Positions 51,803 to 58,157 of a stretch of 58,157 bases of DNA are shown here, in pieces. Under the pieces are notes generated by a model, which was given only the letters and a program-made list of their open reading frames with translations, had not been told where the DNA came from and did no database searches. Position 1 is the stretch's first letter. Each line of letters starts with the position of its first letter. A program made the translations under genes and the position numbers. The stretch is from Spartobacteria bacterium (GTDB taxonomy: Bacteria; Verrucomicrobiota; Verrucomicrobiia; Chthoniobacterales; Chthoniobacteraceae): the NCBI GenBank assembly GCA_021324825.1, contig JAJPII010000005.1, positions 1-58,157 on the forward strand, written 5' to 3'.

Positions 51803-52417
51803 ATGAGCGTTGAGGCCAACAGGGTATTGATCGCGGAAGACCACTACGTATCGCGGCATCTTCTTGAACGGAATCTTCTGAATTGGGGATTCAAAGTCGT
51901 CACCGCCGAGGACGGCGAAGCGGCCACCGCCATCCTGGAATCCCCCGAAGCTCCCTCCCTGGCGATCATCGACTGGATGATGCCGAAGATGGACGGCATC
52001 GAAGTCTGCAAGCGCGTGCGGCAGCAGACGGGCCGTTCCTACGTTTACCTGGTCCTCCTGACGGCCAAGAGCCAGAAGGAAGAAATCGCCGCCGGGCTGG
52101 AAGCCGGGGCGGATGATTACGTCATAAAACCGTTCGACCCCGATGAACTGCGGGCGCGGTTAAAGGTGGGGCAGCGGGTCGTGGCCCTGGAACGCACCCT
52201 TGCGACGAAAATCCAGGACCTGCAAAACGCGCTGGATGACGTGAAAAAACTCAAGGGATTGCTCCCCATCTGCATGTATTGCAAACGCGTCCGCGACGAC
52301 CGGGACTACTGGCACCAGATCGAGGAATACCTGCACTCCGAGACGGGCGCGGATGTCTCCCACGGCATCTGCCCGAGCTGCCTCGCGAAAATGCACGCCG
52401 AGTTGAGCCAGGTATAA
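51803..52417 (+). CDS. Response regulator with C-terminal double-CxxC domain
   Basis: A 204-residue protein. Residues 1-120 form a receiver domain: acidic pocket in LIAEDHY, phosphorylated Asp in LAIIDWMMPKMDG, Thr in VLLTAKS and Lys in YVIKPFDP. A coiled linker follows (about 130-155). The last 50 residues hold LPICMYCKRVRDDRDYW and SHGICPSCLAK, a short domain that I recall at the C-terminus of many receiver and PAS proteins; the two CxxC pairs may bind a metal. No kinase is adjacent. A repeat copy follows the stop. Confidence 0.85.
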   Translation: MSVEANRVLIAEDHYVSRHLLERNLLNWGFKVVTAEDGEAATAILESPEAPSLAIIDWMMPKMDGIEVCKRVRQQTGRSYVYLVLLTAKSQKEEIAAGLEAGADDYVIKPFDPDELRARLKVGQRVVALERTLATKIQDLQNALDDVKKLKGLLPICMYCKRVRDDRDYWHQIEEYLHSETGADVSHGICPSCLAKMHAELSQV

Positions 52418-52427
52418 GTCGGGAAAA

Positions 52428-52490
52428 CATCTGCTCGCCCCCGGCAAAGCCGCCTCTACAACCGGGAGTAGGGAAAGCGCGTGATACGCC
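52428..52490. repeat. Dispersed intergenic repeat, copy E
   Basis: On the minus strand it reads GTATCACGCGCTTTCCC and then CGGTTGTAGAGGCGGCTTTG, matching copy D over most positions. It lies between the convergent ends of the response regulator (52417) and the TPR gene (52493). Confidence 0.7.
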
Positions 52491-52492
52491 CC

Positions 52493-54298
52493 CTAGTTGC
52501 CCTTCACGGGCGTTGCCGCCGAATGCGCGGTCATTTTCTGCCGCGTGTTTTCGATCTTCTCGGCGACGGCTTTGTTGTCGTGATCCAGCGCGGCGGCCTT
52601 TTGCCAGTAGTTCAATGCTTCCGCGGTCTTGCCGAGTTTCATGTAGGTGTCGCCCAGGTGCTCGAAGACCACGGCGTCCTCGGGTTGGATGGTGCGCGCG
52701 GCTTTCAGCAGTTGCGGCAGGGCTTTTTCGGGTTCGCCTTTCTTGTAATAAAGCCAGCCGAGGCTGTCGATGTAGGCGGCGTTGCCGGGGTCGAGCGCGA
52801 CGGCGCGCTGGATCAACTCGGTCGCTTCCTCGAGATGCTCGCCTCTGTCCGCCCACATGAAGCCGAGGTAGTTGTAGGCGTCCGCCGCGTGTTGCGGGTC
52901 GAGGTCGATCGATTTCTTCAGCAGATCGGCGGCTTTGTCCACGAGGCCGGCCTGCTCGGCGGCTGCTCCGTAGTTGAAATAGAAATCCCTGTCGAGCATG
53001 TCCTCGCGGTAGTTCTCCGCCTCATGCAGCGCTTCCTCGAATTTCGTGACGGCTTCCTGGTGCCTTTTCATGAGGCTCAGCGCCAGGGCGAGCTGGTAGG
53101 TCAGTTCGGGGCGTTCGGGGAATTTGGCGCGCGCCTCGGCCAGGGTGGCGATGGCTTTGTCATAGCGTTTCAGCCGCGCCTGGAAATCGGCGACGACGGT
53201 GTAGTTCTTCCAGACTGTCGGATTCAGCAAGAGGTTTTGCTGGAAGTTGGCCAGGGCGCCTTCGAGGTTCCCGTCTTCTTCGTAAATGATCGCGAGCGAT
53301 TCGTACAAGTCGGATTGCAACGGGTTTTCCTTGATCGTTTCTTGCAGCAGGGCGATGGCCTCCGCGCGTTGTCCGTTCAAGGCGTAGCATTGGGCCAGCC
53401 GTTTGCGATCGGTTACGAGCGACGGGTCGCCGGACTTCGCCCTGTCGGCGATGACGGCCTTCAAGAGCGGGATCGCCTCTTTCCACTGCCGCGAGTTGAA
53501 ATAAAACTCCGCGACGCGATCCTTCGTGTCGAGGTCGCCGCGGGCGAACGCGAGCGCTTTTTTGAAGACGGCGTTCATCTTGTTCAAGCCGTCGGGAGAG
53601 GCGGCCGTGCCGTCTTCCTTGAGAAGCAGTTCCTCGTAAAGCCGGCCGAGCTGGAGCCAGAATTGCGCGTCTTCCGAGGGCGATTTGGACGCGCGATCCA
53701 GCGTCGCCTCGGCTTTTTTTTGATCGCCGTTGCCGTTGTAGATGTCGTACAGGGCGGCGTAGGAGGAGAAGTTGTCAGGCGCCAAGTCGAGGCCTTGCAT
53801 GGCGTATTTCAGCGCGATGTCGATTTTCTTCAGGTACTTGAAGTAAATCTGGGAGAGATAGAGGTAGCTCAGCGGCTGGGTGGGGGAGGCCTTTATCGCA
53901 TCCTTCAGCACGTCCACCCCCTGTGCGACCTCCCCCCGCCGGGAGAGCTCCAGCGCGACTTTTACCGCCAGTTCCGAGTAGCCGGGGTCGATGGCGAGGA
54001 CTTTCTGGTAATTCTGGAGCATCGTGTCGCCGTCGGCATTGTCTTCGGCGATGAACCCTTCGATGTAGGCGGCGAGGGCGTCGGCGCGGCGCGCGCCCTC
54101 GGGGCCCAGGAGCAAATCCTGGCCCGCATTAGGTTGGGCGTCAGCAGCTTGCGAAGCGGCGGCGCGAGCCTTCTGGGCAGCCGCCGAGGTGTGCCGGGCG
54201 CCGAACGCGGGCGCCCCGCAAAGAGCGAGACAAACGCATGCAATCCACCGGAGCGGCTTGCTTCTTCCACGCAAGCCATCCGGCCGAGATGAGTTCAT
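52493..54298 (-). CDS. Exported tetratricopeptide-repeat protein
   Basis: A 601-residue protein with a signal peptide (WIACVCLALCGAPAFG, residues about 18-33), an Ala-rich linker and then repeated TPR units over nearly the whole length. Examples are YQKVLAIDPGYSELAVKVAL, LYLSQIYFKYLKKIDIALKY, YNYLGFMWADRGEHLEEATE and VFEHLGDTYMKLGKTAEALN followed by YWQKAA. TPR arrays are protein-binding scaffolds; a periplasmic or outer-membrane assembly role is inferred. A promoter lies directly before its ATG, inside the end of the upstream bS22-like gene, so it can be expressed separately from hisG. Confidence 0.9.
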   Translation of the reverse strand: MNSSRPDGLRGRSKPLRWIACVCLALCGAPAFGARHTSAAAQKARAAASQAADAQPNAGQDLLLGPEGARRADALAAYIEGFIAEDNADGDTMLQNYQKVLAIDPGYSELAVKVALELSRRGEVAQGVDVLKDAIKASPTQPLSYLYLSQIYFKYLKKIDIALKYAMQGLDLAPDNFSSYAALYDIYNGNGDQKKAEATLDRASKSPSEDAQFWLQLGRLYEELLLKEDGTAASPDGLNKMNAVFKKALAFARGDLDTKDRVAEFYFNSRQWKEAIPLLKAVIADRAKSGDPSLVTDRKRLAQCYALNGQRAEAIALLQETIKENPLQSDLYESLAIIYEEDGNLEGALANFQQNLLLNPTVWKNYTVVADFQARLKRYDKAIATLAEARAKFPERPELTYQLALALSLMKRHQEAVTKFEEALHEAENYREDMLDRDFYFNYGAAAEQAGLVDKAADLLKKSIDLDPQHAADAYNYLGFMWADRGEHLEEATELIQRAVALDPGNAAYIDSLGWLYYKKGEPEKALPQLLKAARTIQPEDAVVFEHLGDTYMKLGKTAEALNYWQKAAALDHDNKAVAEKIENTRQKMTAHSAATPVKGN

Positions 54299-54303
54299 CG
54301 CCT

Positions 54304-54331
54304 AATGTAACGGCTAAGACTTGTAGCGCAA
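54304..54331 (-). promoter_or_regulatory. Promoter of the TPR gene
   Basis: On the minus strand TTGCGC (54331-54326), a 16-base spacer and TACATT (54309-54304), with five bases (AGGCG) to the ATG at 54298. The promoter lies largely within the coding end of the bS22-like gene and predicts a leaderless mRNA. Confidence 0.45.
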
Positions 54332-54418
54332 CCGCTTCTTGTGGCGGTTTTCCTTCATCCGCTTCCGCCTCTTGTGCTTCGCTATTTTTGCTTTTCGTCT
54401 TTTCTTGAGTGAACCCAT
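54314..54418 (-). CDS. AURKAIP1/COX24-type small ribosomal protein (bS22/mS38-like)
   Basis: A 34-residue open frame, MGSLKKRRKAKIAKHKRRKR and on to RHKKRLRYKS. Nearly two thirds of the residues are Lys or Arg, and the GSxKKRRKxKxAKHKxRK pattern is that of the AURKAIP1/COX24 domain, the bacterial relative of mitochondrial ribosomal protein mS38 and mycobacterial bS22, which sits in the small subunit near the decoding region. It lies nine bases after the hisG stop on the same strand. It is easily missed because of its size, and an out-of-frame overlapping reading covers the same bases. Confidence 0.8.
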   Translation of the reverse strand: MGSLKKRRKAKIAKHKRRKRMKENRHKKRLRYKS

Positions 54419-54427
54419 TCGGAACTT

Positions 54428-55306
54428 TCAATACACCACTTTATTCAGGGGATATTCGATGATCCCTTCCGCGCCGAGAGCCTTCAATTGGGGGATGATC
54501 TCTCGCACCACCGTTTCATCGATTACCGTTTCTACAGCAACCCAGCCGGACTGCGCAAGGGCCGAGACCGTCGGATTACGCAGGGAGGGTAAGGCTTCGA
54601 GCAGATTCTTCAACTGGATTTCCTCAATATTCATTTTGAGGCCCACTTTGTCGCGCGCGGCGTGCGCGCCCCGCACCAGAAGAACCAGCCGCTCGATCTT
54701 CTCTTTCTTCCACGGATCGCGCCACGCCGTCTTGTTTACGATGATCTGCGGGCGCGATTCCATGATAACTTCCACGATGCGCAGATTGTTCGCCCGCAAC
54801 GAAGACCCCGTCTCCGTCACGTCCACGATGGCGTCCACCAAGTCGGGCACTTTGACTTCCGTCGCGCCCCAACTGAACTCCACCTCCGCCCGCACGCCGT
54901 GGCGCTCCAGGAATTTCGTTGTCAGCCGCACCGCTTCGGTGGCGATCCGCTTCCCCTGCAAATCCTTCACGGATCGGATGGGCGAACTCTCCGGCACGGC
55001 GAGCACCCAGCGCGTCGGCTGCCTGCTCGCCTTGCTGAAAGTCAGCTCGCACACCGTTTCCACGTCCGACTCGTTTTCCTCGATCCAATCCCGCCCGGTC
55101 AGGCCGCAATCGAGAAACCCGTGCTCGACGTAGCGGCTGATCTCCTGCGCGCGCAGGAGCCGTATGAGGAGTTCGGGATCATCCACCGCCGGTTTGTACG
55201 AGCGCCGGGAGAGGGTGATGTTGAAGCCCGCCTTCGCGAACAGCGCGAAGGTTGCTTCCTGGAGACTGCCGGAGGGCAGCCCTATCTGGAGACAAGGGCC
55301 GGACAT
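54428..55306 (-). CDS. hisG: ATP phosphoribosyltransferase, long form
   Basis: The first enzyme of histidine synthesis, joining ATP and PRPP. At 292 residues it is the long form with a C-terminal regulatory ACT-like domain ([20 protein letters not shown] and onward), which needs no HisZ. Catalytic-domain motifs include [37 protein letters not shown] and the PRPP-binding [19 protein letters not shown]. The start at 55306 gives the normal N-terminus. The upstream leader holds a repetitive CAAACCAA tract. Downstream, after nine bases, lies the bS22-like gene. Confidence 0.95.
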   Translation of the reverse strand: MSGPCLQIGLPSGSLQEATFALFAKAGFNITLSRRSYKPAVDDPELLIRLLRAQEISRYVEHGFLDCGLTGRDWIEENESDVETVCELTFSKASRQPTRWVLAVPESSPIRSVKDLQGKRIATEAVRLTTKFLERHGVRAEVEFSWGATEVKVPDLVDAIVDVTETGSSLRANNLRIVEVIMESRPQIIVNKTAWRDPWKKEKIERLVLLVRGAHAARDKVGLKMNIEEIQLKNLLEALPSLRNPTVSALAQSGWVAVETVIDETVVREIIPQLKALGAEGIIEYPLNKVVY

Positions 55307-55314
55307 GGGGTGAG

Positions 55315-55348
55315 GGGTTGGTTTGGTTGGTTTGGTTTGGTTGGTTTG
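55315..55348. repeat. Low-complexity GGTTT/GGTT tract upstream of hisG
   Basis: About 34 bases made of alternating GGTT and GGTTT units on the plus strand (CCAAACCAA on the hisG coding strand), 10 to 42 bases before the hisG ATG. Such tracts can change length by slippage. On the mRNA this leader would be unstructured and C/A-rich. Confidence 0.6.
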
Positions 55349-55407
55349 TAGACGTAGAGGCGCGGGCGGGCGGTGACTAGGAAAAAAGATCAATTTTTCG
55401 TTTGCGC

Positions 55408-55435
55408 TTGCCAAGCGCGGATTTCGGTGGATACT
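55408..55435 (+). promoter_or_regulatory. Promoter of rpsO
   Basis: TTGCCA (55408-55413), a 16-base spacer and GATACT (55430-55435), with 14 bases to the ATG at 55450. The leader would be only about 7-8 bases. No clear Shine-Dalgarno is seen. Confidence 0.4.
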
Positions 55436-55449
55436 TGGCGGCTACCAGC

Positions 55450-55710
55450 ATGGCAACGATAGAGACAACCGACATACACAATTTCCAGATGCACGAGAAG
55501 GACACGGGCAGCGCGGACGTGCAAATCGCCCTGCTCACGCAGCGCATCAACCAGCTCACGGAGCACCTCAAGTCGCACGTGAAAGACCATTCCTCGCGCC
55601 GCGGCCTTCTCATGATGGTCGCCAAACGCCGGAGCCTGCTGGATTACCTGAAAAAAACCGCTTCGGATCGCTACAAGAGCGTTCTCGAGAAGCTCAATCT
55701 GCGCAAATAG
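55450..55710 (+). CDS. rpsO: 30S ribosomal protein S15 (uS15)
   Basis: An 86-residue small-subunit protein that binds 16S rRNA early in assembly. Diagnostic stretches are [39 protein letters not shown] and [11 protein letters not shown]. The ATG at 55450 gives a short N-extension [14 protein letters not shown] before the core. It is followed by pnp 188 bases downstream, the conserved rpsO-pnp pair of many bacteria. Confidence 0.97.
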   Translation: MATIETTDIHNFQMHEKDTGSADVQIALLTQRINQLTEHLKSHVKDHSSRRGLLMMVAKRRSLLDYLKKTASDRYKSVLEKLNLRK

Positions 55711-55799
55711 CTTTTTCCCGGCGCGTTATTGCGCGCATGGGAGAACCCCAAGAAACCCAAACTGAAAGCTCGGCACATTGCCGTCTCCGGAACTAGTCT

Positions 55800-55857
55800 T
55801 AGGTTTTAGCCCCGAATCCCGCCTTGCATCCAGGGGTGAATTCGAGGTTAAAACCTA
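55800..55857 (+). promoter_or_regulatory. Leader hairpin upstream of pnp
   Basis: Arms 55800-55816 and 55841-55857 pair at 16 of 17 positions (one G-U, one C-A mismatch), and the inner TCCC and GGGG can extend the stem. It ends 41 bases before the pnp ATG. In E. coli a long pnp leader stem is cut by RNase III and PNPase for autoregulation; this stem is in the same position, so a similar role is plausible but unproven. A smaller GCGCG/CGCGC hairpin lies at about 55722-55737. Confidence 0.55.
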
Positions 55858-55898
55858 CGAGCTGGCAACGGAAGGCGCAACGCCGTGTCATCCGCATC

Positions 55899-58028
55899 AT
55901 GCACCATGTAGTCTCGGGCCGCATCGGCTCTTCCGAAATCACCATTGAAACAGGCAAAATCGCCAAATTGGCCGACGGGGCCGTCACCGTTCGTTCCGGC
56001 GAAACCATCATCCTGGTCTCCGCCGTCTCCGCCACTTCCTTGAAGGAAGGGCAGGACTGGTTCCCGCTCACCGTCGATTACCGCGAAAAAGCGGCCGCCG
56101 TCGGCAAATTCCCGGGAGGTTACTTCAAGCGCGAAGGCCGGCCCACCGAGAAAGAAACCCTGACGGCGCGCATGACGGACCGCCCGTTGCGCCCGCTCTT
56201 CCCGAAGGGATATCTCTACGACACCCAGATCATCAGCGTCCTCCTCAGCGCCGACGGCGAGAATGACCCCGACATCCTCAGCATCAACGGCGCCTCCGCC
56301 GCGCTGATGGTCTCCGACATCCCGTTCGCGGGCCCCGTGGCCGCGGTGCGCGTCGGCAGGGTCAACGGCCAGTTCATCGCGAACCCGCCGCATTCCATCC
56401 GCGAGCAGAGCGATCTCGACCTCGTCTATGTCGGCGCCGCGAATGACGTCATCATGATCGAAGGCGCCGCCGGCGAATTGCCGGAGGAGGAGTTCGTCAA
56501 GGCCCTGGCTTTCGCCCACGAGCAAGCCCAGGAGTTGATCCGGATGCAGAACGACCTCGCCGCCAAGGCCGGCAAGCCGAAACGCCAGCCGCCGCTCCTG
56601 CTCGTCAACGACGAGGTGCTGGAAATCGCCTACAGCGTCGCGGGCGACCGCATCGAAGCGGCCCTATATACGCCCGGCAAAGTCGCCCGCAGCAAGGCGG
56701 TCGGCGCCTTGCGCGAAGAAGTGAAGACCGCCGTGCTGGAAAAACACCCCGGTGCGACCCCGTTCGAAATCTCCCAGGCGTTCGATTATCTCCAGAAAAA
56801 GGCCTTCCGCGTCAGCATCCTCGACAAAAAGAAACGTTGCGACGGGCGCGATCTTCACCAGATCCGCGAACTGACCGCGGAAGTCGGCCTGCTGCCGCGC
56901 GCCCACGGTTCGGCCTTGTTCCAGCGCGGCGAAACGCAAGCCGTGGCGCTGGCCACGCTGGCGCCGGCGGAAGAAGCCCAGATGCTCGACGCCTACACCG
57001 GAGGCGATGAAAGCAAGCGCTTCATCCTGCACTACAACTTCCCGCCATTCAGCGTCGGCGAAACGGGCCGCACCGGAGGCGCCAGCCGCCGCGAGATCGG
57101 CCACGGCGCGCTCGCGGAGCGTTCCATCCTGCCCGTCATCCCGTCCGAAGCCGATTTCCCGTACGCCATCCGGATCAGCAGCGAAGTCATGGAATCCAAC
57201 GGCTCGACCTCGATGGCCTCCGTCTGCGCGGGCGTCCTGTCCCTGATGGACGCGGGCGTGCCGATCACCAGCCCCGTCGCGGGCATCTCCGTCGGCCTCG
57301 TCACCGAATACAGCTCGGACGGACGGCTTGAACGCTACACCACCATGACGGACATCATCGGCTCCGAGGATCATTTCGGGGACATGGACTTCAAACTTTG
57401 CGGCACGAGCAAAGGCGTCACCGGCTTCCAGCTTGACTTGAAGCTGCCCGGCATCAGCCAGCAAATCCTCGCCGAGGCGATCTTCGAGGCGAAGGAAGCG
57501 CGCGGAAAGATTCTCGGCGTCATGGCCGGCGCCCTCGCCGCGCCGCGCAAGGAACTCAGCCCGTACGCCCCGCGCATCGAAACCGTCCGCATCAATCCGG
57601 ACAAGATCGGCTTGCTCATCGGCCCCGGCGGCAAGACCATCAAAGTCATCGTCGCGGAGACCGGCGCGGAGATCAACATCGACGACGACGGCTCCGTCCA
57701 CATCTACTCGAACAACCCCGAGAGCCTGAACCGCGCCAAGGAAATCATCCGCGGCATGACCAAGGAAGTCGAGGTCGGCGAGATGTATCACGGGCGGGTC
57801 GTCTCCATCAAGGAATTCGGCGCCTTCGTCGAAATGCTGCCGGGCAAGGAAGGTCTGTGCCACATCTCCGAGCTGGCGGATTTCCGTGTCAACCGGACGG
57901 AGGATGTCGTCAAGAACGGCGAATCCATCTGGGTCAAATGCATCGGCATCGACGACAAGGGGCGCGTAAAACTGAGCCGCAGGGCCGCGATGAAAGAGCG
58001 CAACGAACTCGCGCAGGCGCCCGCGTAG
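55899..58028 (+). CDS. pnp: Polyribonucleotide nucleotidyltransferase (PNPase)
   Basis: A phosphorolytic 3'-5' exoribonuclease of RNA turnover, cytoplasmic trimer. The 709 residues have the full domain order: first RNase PH domain (from [20 protein letters not shown]), helical linker, second RNase PH domain ([15 protein letters not shown] to [12 protein letters not shown]), KH domain ([15 protein letters not shown]) and S1 domain ([20 protein letters not shown], then GLCHISE). The start ATG at 55899 gives a normal N-terminus; an in-frame ATG at 55824 would lie within the leader hairpin. A tRNA gene converges on it after 23 bases. Confidence 0.97.
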   Translation: MHHVVSGRIGSSEITIETGKIAKLADGAVTVRSGETIILVSAVSATSLKEGQDWFPLTVDYREKAAAVGKFPGGYFKREGRPTEKETLTARMTDRPLRPLFPKGYLYDTQIISVLLSADGENDPDILSINGASAALMVSDIPFAGPVAAVRVGRVNGQFIANPPHSIREQSDLDLVYVGAANDVIMIEGAAGELPEEEFVKALAFAHEQAQELIRMQNDLAAKAGKPKRQPPLLLVNDEVLEIAYSVAGDRIEAALYTPGKVARSKAVGALREEVKTAVLEKHPGATPFEISQAFDYLQKKAFRVSILDKKKRCDGRDLHQIRELTAEVGLLPRAHGSALFQRGETQAVALATLAPAEEAQMLDAYTGGDESKRFILHYNFPPFSVGETGRTGGASRREIGHGALAERSILPVIPSEADFPYAIRISSEVMESNGSTSMASVCAGVLSLMDAGVPITSPVAGISVGLVTEYSSDGRLERYTTMTDIIGSEDHFGDMDFKLCGTSKGVTGFQLDLKLPGISQQILAEAIFEAKEARGKILGVMAGALAAPRKELSPYAPRIETVRINPDKIGLLIGPGGKTIKVIVAETGAEINIDDDGSVHIYSNNPESLNRAKEIIRGMTKEVEVGEMYHGRVVSIKEFGAFVEMLPGKEGLCHISELADFRVNRTEDVVKNGESIWVKCIGIDDKGRVKLSRRAAMKERNELAQAPA

Positions 58029-58051
58029 GGCCTGTATTCCGTCTCTAAACC

Positions 58052-58135
58052 TGGTGCTCGGGGGGGGACTTGAACCCCCACGCCTTTCGGCATACGCCCC
58101 TCAAACGTACGTGTCTGCCATTTCACCACCCGAGC
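58052..58135 (-). tRNA. tRNA-Leu, anticodon GAG
   Basis: On the minus strand the acceptor stem GCTCGGG pairs with CCCGAGC, followed by discriminator A and an encoded CCA (58054-58052). The anticodon stem TACGT/GCGTA encloses the loop TTGAGGG, giving anticodon GAG, which reads CUC and CUU leucine codons. The long variable arm TGCC-GAAA-GGC(G) marks a class II tRNA, and the T arm is GGGGG TTCAAGT CCCCC. The D arm has GTG and GAC. It converges on pnp. Confidence 0.93.
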
Positions 58136-58157
58136 GGGAGATTCATTCTGTAACAGG

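Noticed and set aside
52481..54292. A 603-codon plus-strand open frame opposite the TPR gene
   Set aside because: It mirrors the TPR coding frame; the Val/Arg/Gly-rich repeats are the reverse complement of TPR codons.

Overview
The window reads as a chromosomal segment of a G+C-rich bacterium of the phylum Verrucomicrobiota, probably a free-living soil or freshwater lineage. The grounds are the long plant/chlamydia-type IspG, a small basic protein of a family I recall from Verrucomicrobia and Chlamydiae, NDNF-type prepeptidase-like domains with an aromatic C-terminal repeat, a lone squalene-hopene cyclase, and many stand-alone biosynthetic genes in short ATGA-overlapping operons. The taxon is an inference; no rRNA is present. 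Almost all of the window is coding, no gene-free stretch exceeds 300 bases, and I see no prophage, transposase or CRISPR array.

Layout. 0-7 kb: gpmI behind a very large perfect hairpin, then a visibly A+T-richer block holding an XRE regulator, a secreted protein with aromatic repeats, and a fused glycosyltransferase/HAD/COG5610 protein (likely acquired envelope genes). 7-13 kb: psd-pssA (phosphatidylethanolamine), a divergent Fe-S assembly set (DUF1858-rhodanese, sufU, sufT), the small basic protein and squalene-hopene cyclase, so this stretch is rich in membrane lipid genes. 13-16 kb: manA, a divergent prephenate dehydratase-like gene with tyrA, and a START protein. 16-19 kb: yebC, a dynamin-like GTPase and vapBC, preceded by an orphan ParD. 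19-25 kb: an operon cdsA-dxr-rseP-ispG-pyrF, mixing phospholipid, isoprenoid, membrane proteolysis and pyrimidine functions. 25-29 kb (minus): a glycosyltransferase, an overlapping pair of unknown genes, folK and panB. 29-35 kb: DUF2934, a holin-like membrane protein, an Anbu proteasome homologue and trpF, a secretin with a clear terminator, leuB, and lgt in minus orientation. 35-43 kb: a lipase-maturation-factor protein, prolyl oligopeptidase, panC-nadB and two exported proteins. 43-50 kb: tldD-tldE, a transglutaminase-like protein, leuC-lipoprotein-leuD. 50-58 kb: an orphan AAA ATPase, msrA with a Phd-type antitoxin, a response regulator, a TPR protein, a tiny bS22/mS38-like ribosomal protein, hisG, rpsO, pnp and tRNA-Leu(GAG).

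Three small genes below the usual length cut-off were found by reading: a ParD-like antitoxin (15947-16075), a ribbon-helix-helix protein (38997-39164) and the bS22/mS38-like protein (54314-54418). Three patterns cut across the window: five copies of a degenerate intergenic palindromic repeat, each just after a stop codon; a set of promoters whose -10 box lies only 5-12 bases before the start codon, implying leaderless or nearly leaderless mRNAs; and three convergent gene pairs whose coding ends overlap.
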